Origin: Phallus indusiatus
Lineage: Eukaryota; Basidiomycota; Agaricomycetes; Phallales; Phallaceae
Length of the DNA stretch: 53,360 nt
Assembly (NCBI GenBank): GCA_027605045.1
Contig: JAQFWX010000024.1
Coordinates: 655,295-708,654, forward strand
Direction: 5' to 3'
The number at the start of each line of letters is the position of its first letter. Positions within the stretch are counted from its first letter, which is position 1. The notes under the pieces were generated by a model. That model ran no database searches and was not told the DNA's origin. It worked only from the letters and a program-made list of their open reading frames with translations. Of this stretch, positions 34,895 through 47,084 are shown piece by piece. Both the position numbers and the translations under genes were made by a program.

Positions 34895-35149
34895 TCAAGT
34901 TAAAGCATCGAAGGAATAGATTTCACCATCTGCGGGGCAGCAAGCAGGACCAACACCGAATTCAATGGGAGGCGTGGGGCAGACGATCACTAAGGATGGT
35001 TTTAGCAAGATGAATGCGTGACGAAATAAGTTTGAAGTCTTACAGTTAGGATTGCAGCAGGGGGTAGGATCTTGAGCCACAACGAATTGGGAAGCAAAGC
35101 CCAAAGCGATCAAGATGGCAGAAAGAGGGGCGAAGGAGGTGAATTTCAT
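34895..35149 (-). CDS. small secreted cysteine-containing protein (66 aa)
   Basis: Begins MKFTSFAPLSAILIALG, a clear signal peptide with likely cleavage after VVA (residue 25). Exons 35149-35044 and 34989-34895 join in phase across an intron (gtaaga...cttag). The mature peptide is about 41 residues with five cysteines in the pattern CC-x6-C-x12-CC (positions 31, 32, 39, 52 and 53). It is too short for a hydrophobin, although the paired cysteines recall one. Could be a secreted effector-like or structural peptide. A TATA-like tttatata sits ~55 bp upstream (35203-35210). Confidence 0.72.
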   Translation of the reverse strand: MKFTSFAPLSAILIALGFASQFVVAQDPTPCCNPNCKTSNLFRHAFILLKPSLVIVCPTPPIEFGVGPACCPADGEIYSFDALT

Positions 35150-36652
35150 TGTAGAGTAATGAGAGACAATTCTGTACTACTGTCAATCGAGAAATACTTG
35201 TAGTTTATATACTCATTCGGCGCTGGGCTGTGTCACAGAAAAAAAACGATGACAGTATAACCTCAGGTCCAAAAGCAAATATCAAATTCGCTAAAGCATA
35301 CAAAATGTACTCTTGCTGCCCATGAAGATTTACGACTGGATAGCGGCAGTCACGGCCAACGCAGCACGCTAACAAACGAGCTCAGTCTTGTGCCTTGCGC
35401 CAGAGGCTCCAACATGCGACTGGAGCTAAGTTGACGGCGACTGACCCCTGGAAGAGTCGCCTTGTACCCGGAGAGAAATAACAATTGAAATGGTGACTGA
35501 TGTATGGAGCAATGGCGCCGCTCAATTATTATAATAAGCCAGAGACCGGCGAAAGCGAAGAACGGGCATTCAGCACGGCGTTAGTGGTTTTCGCGGTTGA
35601 AAGAAATCCAAGATTATAGGAGGATGTTGTTGTTTGACTGGTACCACACAGCAGAGATAAAAATGCGTTACGCTTTTAGACAGTATTCAGAGTATTCAGA
35701 GTCATAGCTACCGTCGTGACATACATGAGGAAGCGAGCCAGGATTAAGGGGCATGTGAGCGACGTCCCACCAATGGTAAACAGTCTATATCGTGAATCGT
35801 TTTATGCATTTTATGATAGATTTGATGCGAAAAAATGTCGGCGCTGTAGTCAAGGTCAAAGCATGTCCGTACTTTGAAGGGTTCGGAAATTGTCAAGCTA
35901 TGCCAGATTCGATGTCGACGGATCCTTTGAAGCTAGTATAGTAAGTCCCAGTGGGGGAGTAATAGACGCGCGAGGAAAGTCACATGCACGTGCGTTCGCG
36001 CTCGTGACTTGAGCCGGCAGTTTCTTTGAACCGACAAGACCTTGAGGGGAATTTTTCAAAGTATGCATCAACAGCGGACCACGTTCTAACAAAGATTTAA
36101 TGTCTCGTGTCGTGTTTCTCACGATTTTACCTACCATCTAATTTTTCTTTTATACCGCTGGCCACGGAAAGTTACACGAGTGATGATTCTATCAATCGGA
36201 ACGTGCATATGTGCTATAGATGTCTTACAACACAATCTTCTTGATTGAAAAAAAAAGACGACGACAGTCGAATGAACAAAGCTTAATCCTCCAAAAAAAT
36301 GATTCTTTCAGACGCTATCGTCTGGCTTCGGTGCGCCTGAGGTCTGAATGCGTTTGGGTCCTTCAAGCTTTGGATAATTTACTTTCCTAAGGGTTTCTGT
36401 TCGACAATTACGCAATAGAATATCATTAAATCCTCTCGAGGCATTATTTTTGAAAGAATAAAGACTACGCCCTTAACAATACAATACATTATTTTCGTCG
36501 CTTGGTGTTTTAAAGGATCCATACACAATCAAAATCGAAGATGAAAAAAAAAAAGTAGTCCCATTCTACTAATGGATTTTCTAAAATAAAAGAAAGAGTG
36601 ATAACTAAAGAAAGAAAAAAAAAACTGAAAATAAAAACAAAACCACCAAATC
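35150..36652. other. 1.5 kb intergenic region
   Basis: No gene recognised. The left part is the promoter of the secreted peptide. The right end (36530-36652) is A-rich and forms the 3' flank of the SET3-type gene. Confidence 0.5.
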
Positions 36653-39600
36653 TTAGCGCTTCCAGGACGGGTTGTCAACCCAGGGCCGTCGACTATCGCT
36701 CTGTGATGACGAATCGTAAAAGCGTGAATTAGACGAATGGGAGTGCGCGGAACCACGATGTCTATCATAGTCGCGGTAGTTGTTTGGTCGATACGAAGAC
36801 GAAAAGGAGGAAGGATGTCGTGGAGGAGCTCCACCTCTCAAAGCACGAGGGGCGCTGGGAATTGGACGCGTGGAGAAACTCCTAGGCGGCCCATTGGATA
36901 AGGACCGCCCATACGCCCCTGAAGATGAAAGCGGTGATAATGATCGTGGAGGTGGAGGTCGTTGATGAAGTTGTTGATGATGATATGATCGAGGTCGAGT
37001 CGGTGGAGAATGTGACGGAGACGCGGAGCGAGAACGTCGAGATGTTTGCTGTGTTTGTGATGGCGAGCAGATTGGAGGCAACGGCGCCTGATCTTTGGAG
37101 GGTGGCGAAGAGGGCTTAATCTCCCCTTCTTCAAAAGCAGTTTCGAAAGGGGAGTGTTGGTCATCAACGATTACGCTAGGCGTACATGGTGGCGTGTGTC
37201 GAGGATCGGAACTGCTGTCGGCATGTAAAGAACACGAAGGTACCTGAGGGGAAGTAAAAGGCCTGGCTTCGGTGGTGCTGCAATCATCGCCAACTTCGAC
37301 TTTCAGCTCCATAACTCCCGATTCCATGAGCCCAGTCGAGATAGGAATAGTGGTCATATCGGATTTGGTACTGAACGAGGTGTCCCCAGTAGTCCTGTCG
37401 CCGATATCCACCGATGACGGTCTTGAAGATGTCTTTAAAGCAACGTCTGAAGAATCCAGATGCTTAACCTCCGCCCCGTTCCTCTCCGCAGTATCGTCAT
37501 TGGCACACGTCCGCTCTGTATCCTGTTCCATAATAACCTTCTCCTGCGCCTGCGCTTCTTTCAGAGCACGTTTCTCTTTGTCTTTACTAATCTTCCAGTC
37601 CGCTAATGAAAGTCTTTTTATCGGAAGTTTCTTCGCTGTCTCTCCTGTGGTGGTGGGTGGGGGTTCCTTTACGGCAGGAGGAAGCGAAACAACGGGTATG
37701 TCGACAGATTCCACTGTGACGGAACTAAGAATGTGGGCTGCAGGGTGTGCATTTACTGCAGAGGACGGTAACAAGGGTGAGAAGACTACGGCGGATATGG
37801 GTTTGATAGCTGAGGACCGTGGAGAAAAGGTTGTCGGAGGTTCTAACAAAGAGGCTGTCGTCACCTCTGAAGCTCTTGAGCGTGGGCCTTGCGCAGTTGC
37901 GACAGCTGACGGAATGTTATCTTCGGAGGCCGAGGTTGACGAATCTTGCTTGTCCGAAGACTTTGAAACCGGATCTACTGTCGATTCCAACTCGTGCGAT
38001 GGATGTTGCTGCTGCTGCTCCTTGTCCTGGTTTTCGGGCGTCCCGCGTAGGGACAGTGTGGCCAAAGCGTTTGTAGGGGACTCCAGCGAATGACCAACGT
38101 TAACTTCATCCGACTTCGCATCGACTTCAAGAGATCAGCAATGATTCTTTCGTGAACGAAAAATAGGAGGGACGTACTGTCAACGTCTTGATCAATGTCC
38201 ATGTCTTTCGCCTTAAGTTTGCTCGCTACTCCTCCTTTTCCGTTTGTAACGCTCTTGCGCTTCCTCGCCGTGGGCGCATTGGTTTTCCGAGCGCCTTCCT
38301 TAACCGCAGCTGTTTTTGGCTTTTTCTTCGCCCGCGCAGATGAGACAGAGCAGTTCGCCTGCGGGTTTTCGTTTGAAGGTGGTAGTTGTTGAGCGGCCTT
38401 CTTTTGAATAAGAGTGTCTTCATGAACGTCGTTGCTTTGATGTGTCTGATTCAACAACCGTCGGCGGCACCAAACAGAGGCACAAGATTCAGTAGGCAAA
38501 CCGCAAGCGCAAGTGGAGAAATTGGTTAAAACTGTGGAAACTGAGCAGACATGTACTCTGTCCGGAGGTCTGCAAATAAGCTTTAGAGGAAATCCGACTA
38601 TGACCGGCCATGATAAGATAACTCACGACGCGAAAGAATTGGGATAACGAGGTTCCTTCGACGTAGTCTCCCATTCGCACCCTAGTACAATCTCTTCTCC
38701 CATTTTGATGTCGTGTAGAGCAAATATACCGATACCCATGTACGTGGATTCGTTTTGAGCGGCATTGTCCTGTGGCACAAACTCGCGACGGTTTGATTTA
38801 TTATCGCAGATAAAAGGGCGTAAAAGGACGTTAGGATACGGTGTATGCTGAAACGACGGGTTGTGCTCTCCTGGGTAAGGTTTCGCGGAATGAAGTGTTA
38901 TGACGGGTGGAAGGGGATGATCGCACTGTAAGATTCGTCAGAATTCAAAGAGATAGAGCGGCATCATGGAATATATACCTTGAGATCGGATCCATCGCAG
39001 AACTGACATCTATCAAACCTCGAGGTGTCCATTTGTGGGTAGAGAATGTGCGAAACGTCTTTGGGTTGTCGGGAAGGAAGGGGATTATAGAACGTAGATG
39101 GTGTCGAGGACGTGGAATCAATGATAGGAGCGAAAGGTGCTATCGGCGACATGACTTCGTCTTTCGTTATTGGATAGGGATTGAGAGACTGAGAATCGAA
39201 ATGAAGGAGCGAGTAAGGTTGACTGGGTGAAGTGAGTGAGGTGCTGGATTGGCGTCGGGATACAGGTTGATGTGTTTGTGACGGCTGAGGCGATGCAGAT
39301 GAGGTCCCCTTCCTTTGCTTCGAGGTAGCTTCGCTGGAGGTCCGACGCGGTTGCTTCTTCTTCTCTTGGGCTTGTTTTTGGGCGTTCTTGGCTTGCAGAC
39401 GAGAAAGAAGGGCGCGGCGAGCTCGAACACCATCGACTAGCCTGGGGTTGCATTGTTCGCAGAGGTAAACTTGAGGGACAGTTTTCGGGTGTATTCGCAT
39501 GCACGCAGCGTGCTGCCACACCTGACAACTTTCGCATTGAATCATGAATCCATCGTCCACTGGAGAAAGAAAGATAATGAGTAATGATAGTGACCGTTGC

Positions 39601-40153
39601 AACTCTCATTTATACCTTGTAATTCGCAAATACAGCGCACCACTCCATCGTTTTCCAAAACGCTCTTGTTGTTACTGGGCTCTTCGCTTGGTGGCGTTTC
39701 GTCGACAGTTTTTCCCTTGTTTGTCGAAGGCTGTTGGGCTTCTACAACGGTGGAATCGGAGGCCAGCGAGCGTTTGCGTTTGCGCAAGGGAGATGGGACG
39801 GTGATGATAGGGATGGAAGATGGTACATATTCGGTTGAATAGGGAAGAGACAATTGAACTGGACCTGAGCCCGAACCTGAGCCCGAGGCTGAAACGAGTC
39901 CGTTTGTCTCAACGGGGACATAATATCGTGAATCCGGAAGTGTAGAATGTTGACGAGGATTGTAGCTGGGTGTGGTGGATACTGGTGACGGAGAGACAAA
40001 CGAATGAGAAAAGTCGGGTATGAATGGGAGGTGGGGTGTCCTTGGTGAGCCTCGTATTTGGAGTAACGCAGCGGCAGCCTCAGCGGTTTGATCGTCAAAT
40101 ATGGCCAACGACGAGTGCTGAGAAGATGATGACGACGACGACGGAAAATTCAT
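36653..40153 (-). CDS. SET3: PHD-finger/SET-domain chromatin regulator, SET3 type
   Basis: Subunit-type chromatin protein; yeast Set3 scaffolds a histone deacetylase complex and its SET domain lacks clear methyltransferase activity. Start [15 protein letters not shown] (40153), Ser-rich with a basic LRKRKRS. PHD finger RCICELQG, then, after an intron, [20 protein letters not shown] and [13 protein letters not shown] (C4HC3). A basic Ser-rich linker. SET segments: [39 protein letters not shown] and IVLGCEWET near 38800-38670. A post-SET-like [14 protein letters not shown] at 38520-38450. A lysine-rich tract. Finally a ~470-codon disordered Ser/Pro/Arg-rich C-terminus ending DNPSWKR. The last third is low complexity, so exact borders there are uncertain. 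Confidence 0.85.
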
Positions 40154-41100
40154 ATATAAACAAGTGTTCGTCTAATAATGCTCTTCATGCGCTACGGCTG
40201 GGGAGTAAATGTGATAGTGGTTTTCGCTCAAGAGACGGTTAAAGGAGACCGTTTTCAGATGCCGCGCAGCTCCGCTTGAACAACCGTGACGTTGATACCG
40301 TACAAGCCACAAATTGATCACAATAACATCGCCATCTTCTAGCTGGGAAATGATAGGAAAAATTTAGTATTTTCGTATTATGAATCGAGTACGTCTTGAT
40401 ATTACTCTTTTTTGTGAAGAAAAACATACAGCGTACTCGAAACTCGTGAAACCAACACCAGTATCGTTAATCTACTGCCGACCACCAAGTCCCGCAACTT
40501 TCTACTGAATCAATTATAGTCTGTCGTCGATCAAAAAAGATGTCAACGTTAGAGTTCAATATTCCCAATCGTTTTACATGTTGAAGACAAAGGCGTACTT
40601 GACCTTGTCGCACACGTCACAGTCAGCTTGTTCTATTACCGCTACGGGAAGACAAATTCAAGCAATCATTCCACGTAAGATCTTTTTATTCTGGCGTAAT
40701 GATATGTATTCATTTTATCCTGCGATTAGGGTTCTCTTTCATACCGGCCTCGGGTATCCTCTATAAGATTTATCCCCCAGCGTCGTCCTATCTGACGAGA
40801 CCTATGTATCTCTCGGTCACTACGCCGTTAACTAGCTGTGCTTTTAGCTTGATAAACAACCTGCTTCGCGTCTGCATCCATGCTCATTGCTCTCACTTTC
40901 ACGACGCGCCGTACTCACGCCTTAATTCGCGTTCCTTCTTTCCTCCCTATCGACCATCAACTATTGTCATCTGGGCGGTCATTTCTTACAGGTTCGCTTC
41001 CTTCTTTGACGGAGCTGGATTTGCATCGAGATCACAAAGAACCCTTAGCCAATTGCACATACTTTATACACATGTAAAACTAAACTCGCGTGGCCCATAT
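40154..41100. other. intergenic, transition to gene-poor subtelomere
   Basis: Short ORFs only, none with recognisable motifs. From here to the telomere no complete gene was found. Confidence 0.4.
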
Positions 41101-41108
41101 TATTGCAT

Positions 41109-41960
41109 TTATCTTTTCACCCTATCACCCGCTTTTTGTCTGATGGTTGCAAGCACGCCAGCCTGACTAACACGCAGCCAGTAGCTGTGCCGCTCGTCGA
41201 AATTCTTGACACTGCCGTCGATGTCGGTGAGACCGGGGTGTCGGATGTAGAAAGTGTTGAGTCCACTAGTAAAGGTGCGAGATGGAGATACCAAGAATCT
41301 TGGCGTGGTCCGACGGTGGCTGCTTCTCGTTGCAGTGCTCCCTTTGGAAACGTTAGGAAAACGCCCCTTGGTCATCCAAACCGATTGAAATAGGTGAGCT
41401 CTTTCTCGACTCCTACAATCAGCACTGATCTAGCGTCTTCATCTATGGTTAACAACTAGTTAAGAAGACGCGGGAAGAGATAAGAGACGTGCGACGTACG
41501 TGGTCCTTTGAATACGCCCAGATGTTCGGAACTTGTTCCCTTCGTCGAACCATATCTGACTCAAGTCGGCGCCTTCAACGTTTCAACGTTCACCATGTGC
41601 TCTGTACCGGCCTCGCTCTCTTTAAAGAATACGCGTAGACCTCCTGAATATAGAGCTATTCGGAACGAAGGAAGGCCATGGTAGCGACTTCACGGGTGAG
41701 ATCGTCCGCCTTGGGGATTGGGATGGGATACGGGACGTCCGCGAAAAGCTGGAAGTTGATGCCTGAAGTGACGTTGGTTGAAAACACCCTCGCCAAGTGT
41801 TTGACAGCGGACTTGTCAATGTCATAGTCCAGAGATAACAAAGATGCGCCTGAGCTCTCTCTATGACGAAGGGTGTCGTTAATACTAAATATGTGAAGAG
41901 ACATAACATACCGTTTATTTGAATGCTGATAAAATGAAATTAACATCAACGCACGGTTGT
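41109..41960 (-). pseudogene. decayed coding remnant of unknown family
   Basis: Minus-strand coding-like pieces in successive frames: LSLDYDIDKSAVKHLARVF and INFQLFADVPYPIPIPKADD (41850-41700), then after a stop FFKESEAGTEHMVNVETLK (41640-41590), SSEHLGVFKGP (41540-41510), and another frame to 41109 (SGLNTFYIRHPGLTDIDG). Similar length and tone suggest one gene broken by frameshifts, but I cannot name it. Confidence 0.35.
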
Positions 41961-42419
41961 AAGATTAACTTTGCAGTCTGTCTTATGTCGCATTATTCTT
42001 TAATCGATTTGACTAGATTATACTAAGACGAGCGTTAGTCGTGTCAATGATGAGATGCCAGGAAAATCAACGATGTACACGGTTGATAAAGAAAGGAAAC
42101 CTATATTAAGAGTACAGTAAGTACTCTGCAAAAAGTCATAACTCCGTTACTGATTCCAGCAAGAAGAAGGATCGTTCGTCGTTTACGTTCTAGTCATTGG
42201 CTGCTGAGTCTGAATTAGAGCTCTCCCAGACGTTGCTACCTTTCAAGTATTCCACCATCTCATCGTTTTTTCTTTTCTTTTCTCTTCGATGAATGTTTTA
42301 CATATCATGATAACAATCTCAATCCAACTCAATCCTTGTGGATTTTCCTCGGGAGAACGGGGCGTTAAATGATGGTTGATATCTGTCCAGACGAGTTTCT
42401 TGGTGTGTCATATAACATC

Positions 42420-43730
42420 TTTCTGTGTTTTTTTCTTCCTCTCAAAGGCCTGTTTCCTTCGGGTCCGCATCAAATCAGATGCCACGATCTCCGTATCCTC
42501 GTCACCACCCAGTCATTCAACTGTCTTTGAATACCTGTAAGTCTTCTGTCGTGTTATCAGTTCTAATCTTTTTTAATATTGTAATAATCAAAATTCAATC
42601 AAGCTTACGCATGTCCCGCGTCCATAACTCCCGTCACTTGTTTCCAAGTTTGAGGGTATCGGAATGCACAATCCTTGCGTTATTTCAACGTTACCGCCTT
42701 ACTATCGTCACCTTCATCCTCTTACACAACAGCAGGTCAATTGTCTATTCGTTCTTTTCCATCGCTTGACAGTTCTTCAGGCCAAACGCTGACTATCACT
42801 GGTCTTCCGTTCTACCCAACTCGGCTGCCACCACGTTGTCCCCACCACCTTCGCCGCCTAACGTAGATTGTCGCCCGTAGGTTACATCGCATGCTAATTT
42901 ATAAGTACCATTTAAACGTTTTTAACTTATTATGTGTAGATTACCCTTTACGCCGCCACCTTTAATTCATCGCTACTACCCACCATCCAGCCACCGTCGC
43001 CTACATTTATAGATGGCCTCTTGTAGGCTTCATTTTTTCTTTTTTCTTTTTCTTCTCCATTCATTCAATTATCATTTTATAGTGTCCTTCCCGTGCCAGT
43101 TCAACCTTCTTAATTTAAAATGGTCAGTTCATCTCCTTCGTCTCTTTGTCCTCCTCATAGTCAGCGATGGAACACCCGGGTCTTCTCTGCGTAGCTAACA
43201 TAAACCCTCAGCTGCCTCTCACCCCCTTCCCACATTCACCGGTGCTTCTCCGCCAACTCAGAGCCGGAGCTATTTCAGTTCTCCCTCTCTAGGACACTCT
43301 CCGTTGTACGGTTTGGCTTTGGGAATGGTCTTGTCCATTAGTTCGAATCGATTTGACGAGGTTAGCGGAAAATTCCAGACGGTAACCTTTTGGGTTCAGT
43401 GTTCGGTGCATTTGGGAGTATTGGTATATGAACTCTTGTAGGTTTTAGTGACTGAAGAAGCCCGAATGACATTTCATTGCCTCCTCCAGTCCTTTGATCT
43501 GCTCCCAACTGCCTCCTCGTCATCCTCACCATCATTCAGCATTTCAGCAGCATCATCTATCCCTTCCTTTCTCATCATAACTTTGTACCTTCTGAACATT
43601 CTCATAGCACCCCAGTTCTTGTCAGCACCACAATTATCACATCAACAGTATACTACTGTTTCCCTCTTTCCTATTCGCCATTTAACCTCTCCTTCACTTG
43701 TCCTTCCATTTATCTTTGTGTAATAATAAT
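42420..43730 (+). other. C/T-rich, Ser/Pro-coding degraded region
   Basis: Strong pyrimidine bias with many short open stretches rich in Ser, Pro and Leu (42675-42866, 43448-43723). This may be the remnant of a low-complexity gene or simply biased DNA. No domain seen. Confidence 0.3.
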
Positions 43731-43840
43731 TGTTCAATCAGTGCATATATAGCACATTGAGCCTTGAAACACTATTAGAAAAAAAAAAGTGAGACTGAGT
43801 ATCTTTATGATTGGATGGTTTAGTACTACCACTTAACTAC

Positions 43841-44095
43841 CTAAACAAACTGAGAAAAAAAAAACAGAGTGATTTCAACTCCCATTGCTCTTGGTGTTAC
43901 TCTCAATAATCTTTTCACCCTAGACACAAATAATATAGAGATGCTGTAGAAGATAATTGAGCTTAGAACAATAACACACACCTCTAGACATGTCATATGT
44001 GTGAAGTTCTTTTCAGAAGACAATATATCAAAGAAGTTTTTACCATCACTTGATGTCATATTATCATTGATTTCAGGAGAAGGGTTTTTTGACAT
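43841..44095 (-). pseudogene. possible gag N-terminus of a Copia-like element
   Basis: ORF starting MSKNPSPEINDNMTSSDGKN just inside the LTR on the same strand, as expected for a retrotransposon gag start. It runs into hydrophobic, unrelated sequence after about 45 residues, so the element is truncated or mutated. Weak family evidence. Confidence 0.35.
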
Positions 44096-44129
44096 CTTGT
44101 TTTATTAGAAATTTATCTAGATAAACCAA

Positions 44130-44547
44130 TGTTGAGACAATAATATTACAGTAGTAGGAACTTAAGGTCAACTGGCCCACACCTTCCAAATTTAAAATAA
44201 ATAAAATTAATTACTTTTCATCATATTTTCATACTTTATGAAGTCTTTGCTTTCTCAAACTTTCTCTGACCAATTAGGTCTCCCTGTTAGATGTCCAATC
44301 TCCTTGGCTTCATTCAAACATTCATTACATATAAACTTAGAAGAATAATGATCATTAGTAGAATAAAAATAGGTTTCCCAAGCCCAAGAAAATGGTAGTT
44401 ACTGCACTTAGAGTGAGGGTCCTGAGCTTGTTCACCTAGAATCCCCTCACTGAGCATCAAGTTAATAATACTGAATGACACAAAGCATATATATACATAC
44501 TTTGGACCAACACCTGTCATATTTGATAAAGGACACTTAGCTCAACA
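44130..44547 (-). mobile_element. retrotransposon LTR (418 bp)
   Basis: Ends are exact inverted repeats TGTTGAG (44130-44136) and CTCAACA (44541-44547), the TG...CA form of an LTR. On the minus strand the LTR is followed by ttggtttatctag, a possible primer-binding site, and then a gag-like ATG. accaa occurs on both sides, but 2 nt off on the right, so a target duplication is not clean. The internal part past 43740 is missing. Confidence 0.6.
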
Positions 44548-45594
44548 TGACCAAACCCCTGATAAAAATATGAAAAGTATTTTGATTTCCAGGATCTTTT
44601 ATTTCTTCATCACCATTAGCCATCCAAACATAGTAAGGTTTGAATGGGATGGGTTGTCTTCTACTTTGCAGGGGCATCCTGCTAGGGTAGAGCTGTTAGG
44701 CAGCATGGAAATAGCAAGCCTGTTTCTGAGAGAAACAGGACTCCAATGATCTAAATTCATCTGAAAATTTGGTCAATGGCAGTCAAAGGAGAAGGGAGCA
44801 TCTGAGAGTATATGTTATTATAGGGGATCCAATGACCTGATCCATCCTGTTTTGTATCAAGGAGTGGCACAATTGTAAAGTTTTCAAATGGGGTATAACC
44901 AATATTAGTCTGATAATAAGCATGGATGAACCTTTTGGGTCAGTTGTTCTACCTATATTGAGCCTAAGGATATAATAAAACCCTACTTAGGTGTAAGTTA
45001 AGCAATTATGAATGGAAGAAGAAATTAATAGTATATGATAGTAAATCTCATTTTCATTTCCATTCACATGTCAGGACCATAGCAATAGTCTCTTATTGCT
45101 CTTTTCGACCTCGAAAGTGTAACATTCAATAATCATACCTTTTTCATATCAGTTTGCAACCATCACCGAATCACTGGATTAGCGCATTACTAGATTCAAT
45201 CCATCTGAAAACTCCCCCTCAGCTTTACCTTTGCAAACAATGCAATCCCGACCTAGTAGTCAATGCTGGTGCTGAAGCTCGCCGCACCTTTCTTTCTCTT
45301 TCATTGGTTCTTTTGTACCTTTAGTTCAGTTCTGGATGTAACTACATAGTCGCGAGTAGGGCTAAATTAGTGTTCATATCATCTTTTTTTTTTTTTTGTT
45401 ACAATCAGCCATCACATAGGTGCATGGGTTGCGTCTTTCCTCTTGTTTTCGCATCTCCTTATCTTTCTCCAAGAATAGGTTATAGGCTCTGCAAAATCTT
45501 TCAGTAGGAATTTGTAGGGATTCAATTGGATATGGAAGGCAGAGTGGGTTTAGACAGACTGGAAGTGCAGAGTGTGATAAACCCTTGTGATACA

Positions 45595-45885
45595 GTGAGA
45601 GTACACAATTGTACACTCACACAATACTAGCATGATACTCACACATACAACACTATATGACACTCACACGCAAACAAGACACAAGTTGAATTTTAAAAGT
45701 AGAGTGCACAAATGTACAGGAATGTAATTGTGTCCTGGACACAATTGCACACTCTGGTGATACCAGCACAATACTTGCACGCACACAACACTTGCATCTG
45801 AGAGACAAGGTGAGTTTTGGAAACATATAAAGTGTACAATTGTGTCCAGGACACAAATTTATACATACTCTTGTGATTGAGAGAG
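45595..45885. repeat. degenerate tandem repeat with palindromes
   Basis: About two to three degenerate ~110-125 bp units built of acac(a)ctc/gtacaattg motifs. Two near-identical palindromes: a perfect 21-bp one around 45728-45748 (arms aattgtgtcc / ggacacaatt) and gtgtccaggacac at 45842-45854. Confidence 0.6.
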
Positions 45886-46296
45886 AATTTCAAAACAGGT
45901 TATATACAAAGGTATAGGCATACATCCATTTGTGTCTCATGTGCAAGTGTGTGCAAGTATCAAATATACATGCATGTATTGTGCGAGTGTAGAGTGTACA
46001 ATTATAGGGGCAAAAGACATATAGTATACCAAAGCACACCAACCATAGGATAGTCCAATCCTCCTGAAATTTGGCACACATATTCTACATATATAAGAGG
46101 GTTTTGGTGCAAAAAATCTAAGGATTTGGCGGGCCGGTTCTGGAGATACAGGCAGAACAAGTTGCACTATGTGAGGAGGAGGAGATGATAATTTTCGCTC
46201 AAGACGTATTTGAGTTAAGATAAATTGTATTGTTTAAAACAGTTTTATTCATCATTTTAACTGAGTTTATCAATGGTATTTTATATTATGATATTA

Positions 46297-47075
46297 TTAC
46301 AAAAATCCATTTTCACATCGGGGACATTTATACATGTGCGTATGATGCCAGTCATATGTATTGACATCCTTAGCACTCAGAAGCTTTGGAAGCTTTTCTT
46401 TGCCTGTCTGAGCATTGAGAAAAGCATTATGGATATGCTTCACATATCCCGCAATGCCCTCACGTAGATCACTGCCACGTGCAATAGGCAGTAACGCTTG
46501 CTCCTTAAGAGCATTAGATCCTTGTAAATCTTTTTTGGTATTCTCCAGTGTTTCATCAATATCATCTACTTCTTCAGCACTCTCCTGAAGACACTGAATA
46601 TGAAACCACCTTTTACAAAAACGACAAAAACGTTGTACGTCCTTGTCGGGATGATAATGCTCCATACATTCAGACATGCATGAAGGAATAGGACCCTATA
46701 AAGAATGAGAGGGAGTTGAAATATAAATAAATAAATATACCTTGACGGCGAGAGTTTTTCGACGTTCACATTCTGTAAAAAATAGTCGAAAGCGTGTGTA
46801 AAGACTATTGTCAGGAATGTATTCCTGATTGACCGTATCATCCAAAGTATGGATTTTCCTAGCCTTGCCTATGAAAATGTTCAGGAATAGTTAAGTGTAT
46901 TCTCAAAATATTATTTATTTACCGTCGATTGCGGATCGTTCTATAACGTCTTCATGATCGGTAAAGATAAGCTCCCAATCACCCAATTTATTCCTTAAAA
47001 GATAAAGTGAAAAAATAATAATCATAAATATAATATAACTAACATAAATGCCTTTCGTAATTCTACTCTAATGAA
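46297..47075 (-). pseudogene. 5'-truncated BAH-like/zinc-finger protein gene, possibly transposon associated
   Basis: Exons read leftwards: RVELRKAFM (about 47070-47045), NKLGDWELIFTDHEDVIERS (about 46985-46925), KARKIHTLDDTVNQEYIPDN with FRLFFTECERR (about 46868-46740), then GPIPSCMSECMEHYHPDKD followed by a zinc-finger-like RFCRFCKRWFHIQCL, and a helical tail ending CPRCENGFL at 46297. Three introns join in phase, so the coding part is preserved. No start is visible: the reading stops at the CTCCGCTTA-motif region to the right. The arrangement of a BAH-like strand region followed by a Cys/His finger recalls multi-copy mushroom proteins linked to transposons; that assignment is tentative. 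Confidence 0.5.
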
Positions 47076-47084
47076 TGAGCTACC

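Larger units (their letters stand above)
43677..45105. repeat. CpG-free block (old, mutated transposon DNA)
   Basis: From about 43677 to 45105 I find no CG dinucleotide at all, while flanking DNA has them regularly. The block is AT-rich and rich in TG and CA. It contains the LTR at 44130-44547 and a gag-like ORF start. Pattern expected when CpG cytosines are methylated and deaminate over time. Confidence 0.8.

Noticed and set aside
37272..38093. 273-codon plus-strand ORF
   Set aside because: Antisense shadow of the low-complexity C-terminal part of the SET3-type gene; composition mirrors the Ser/Glu-rich coding strand.
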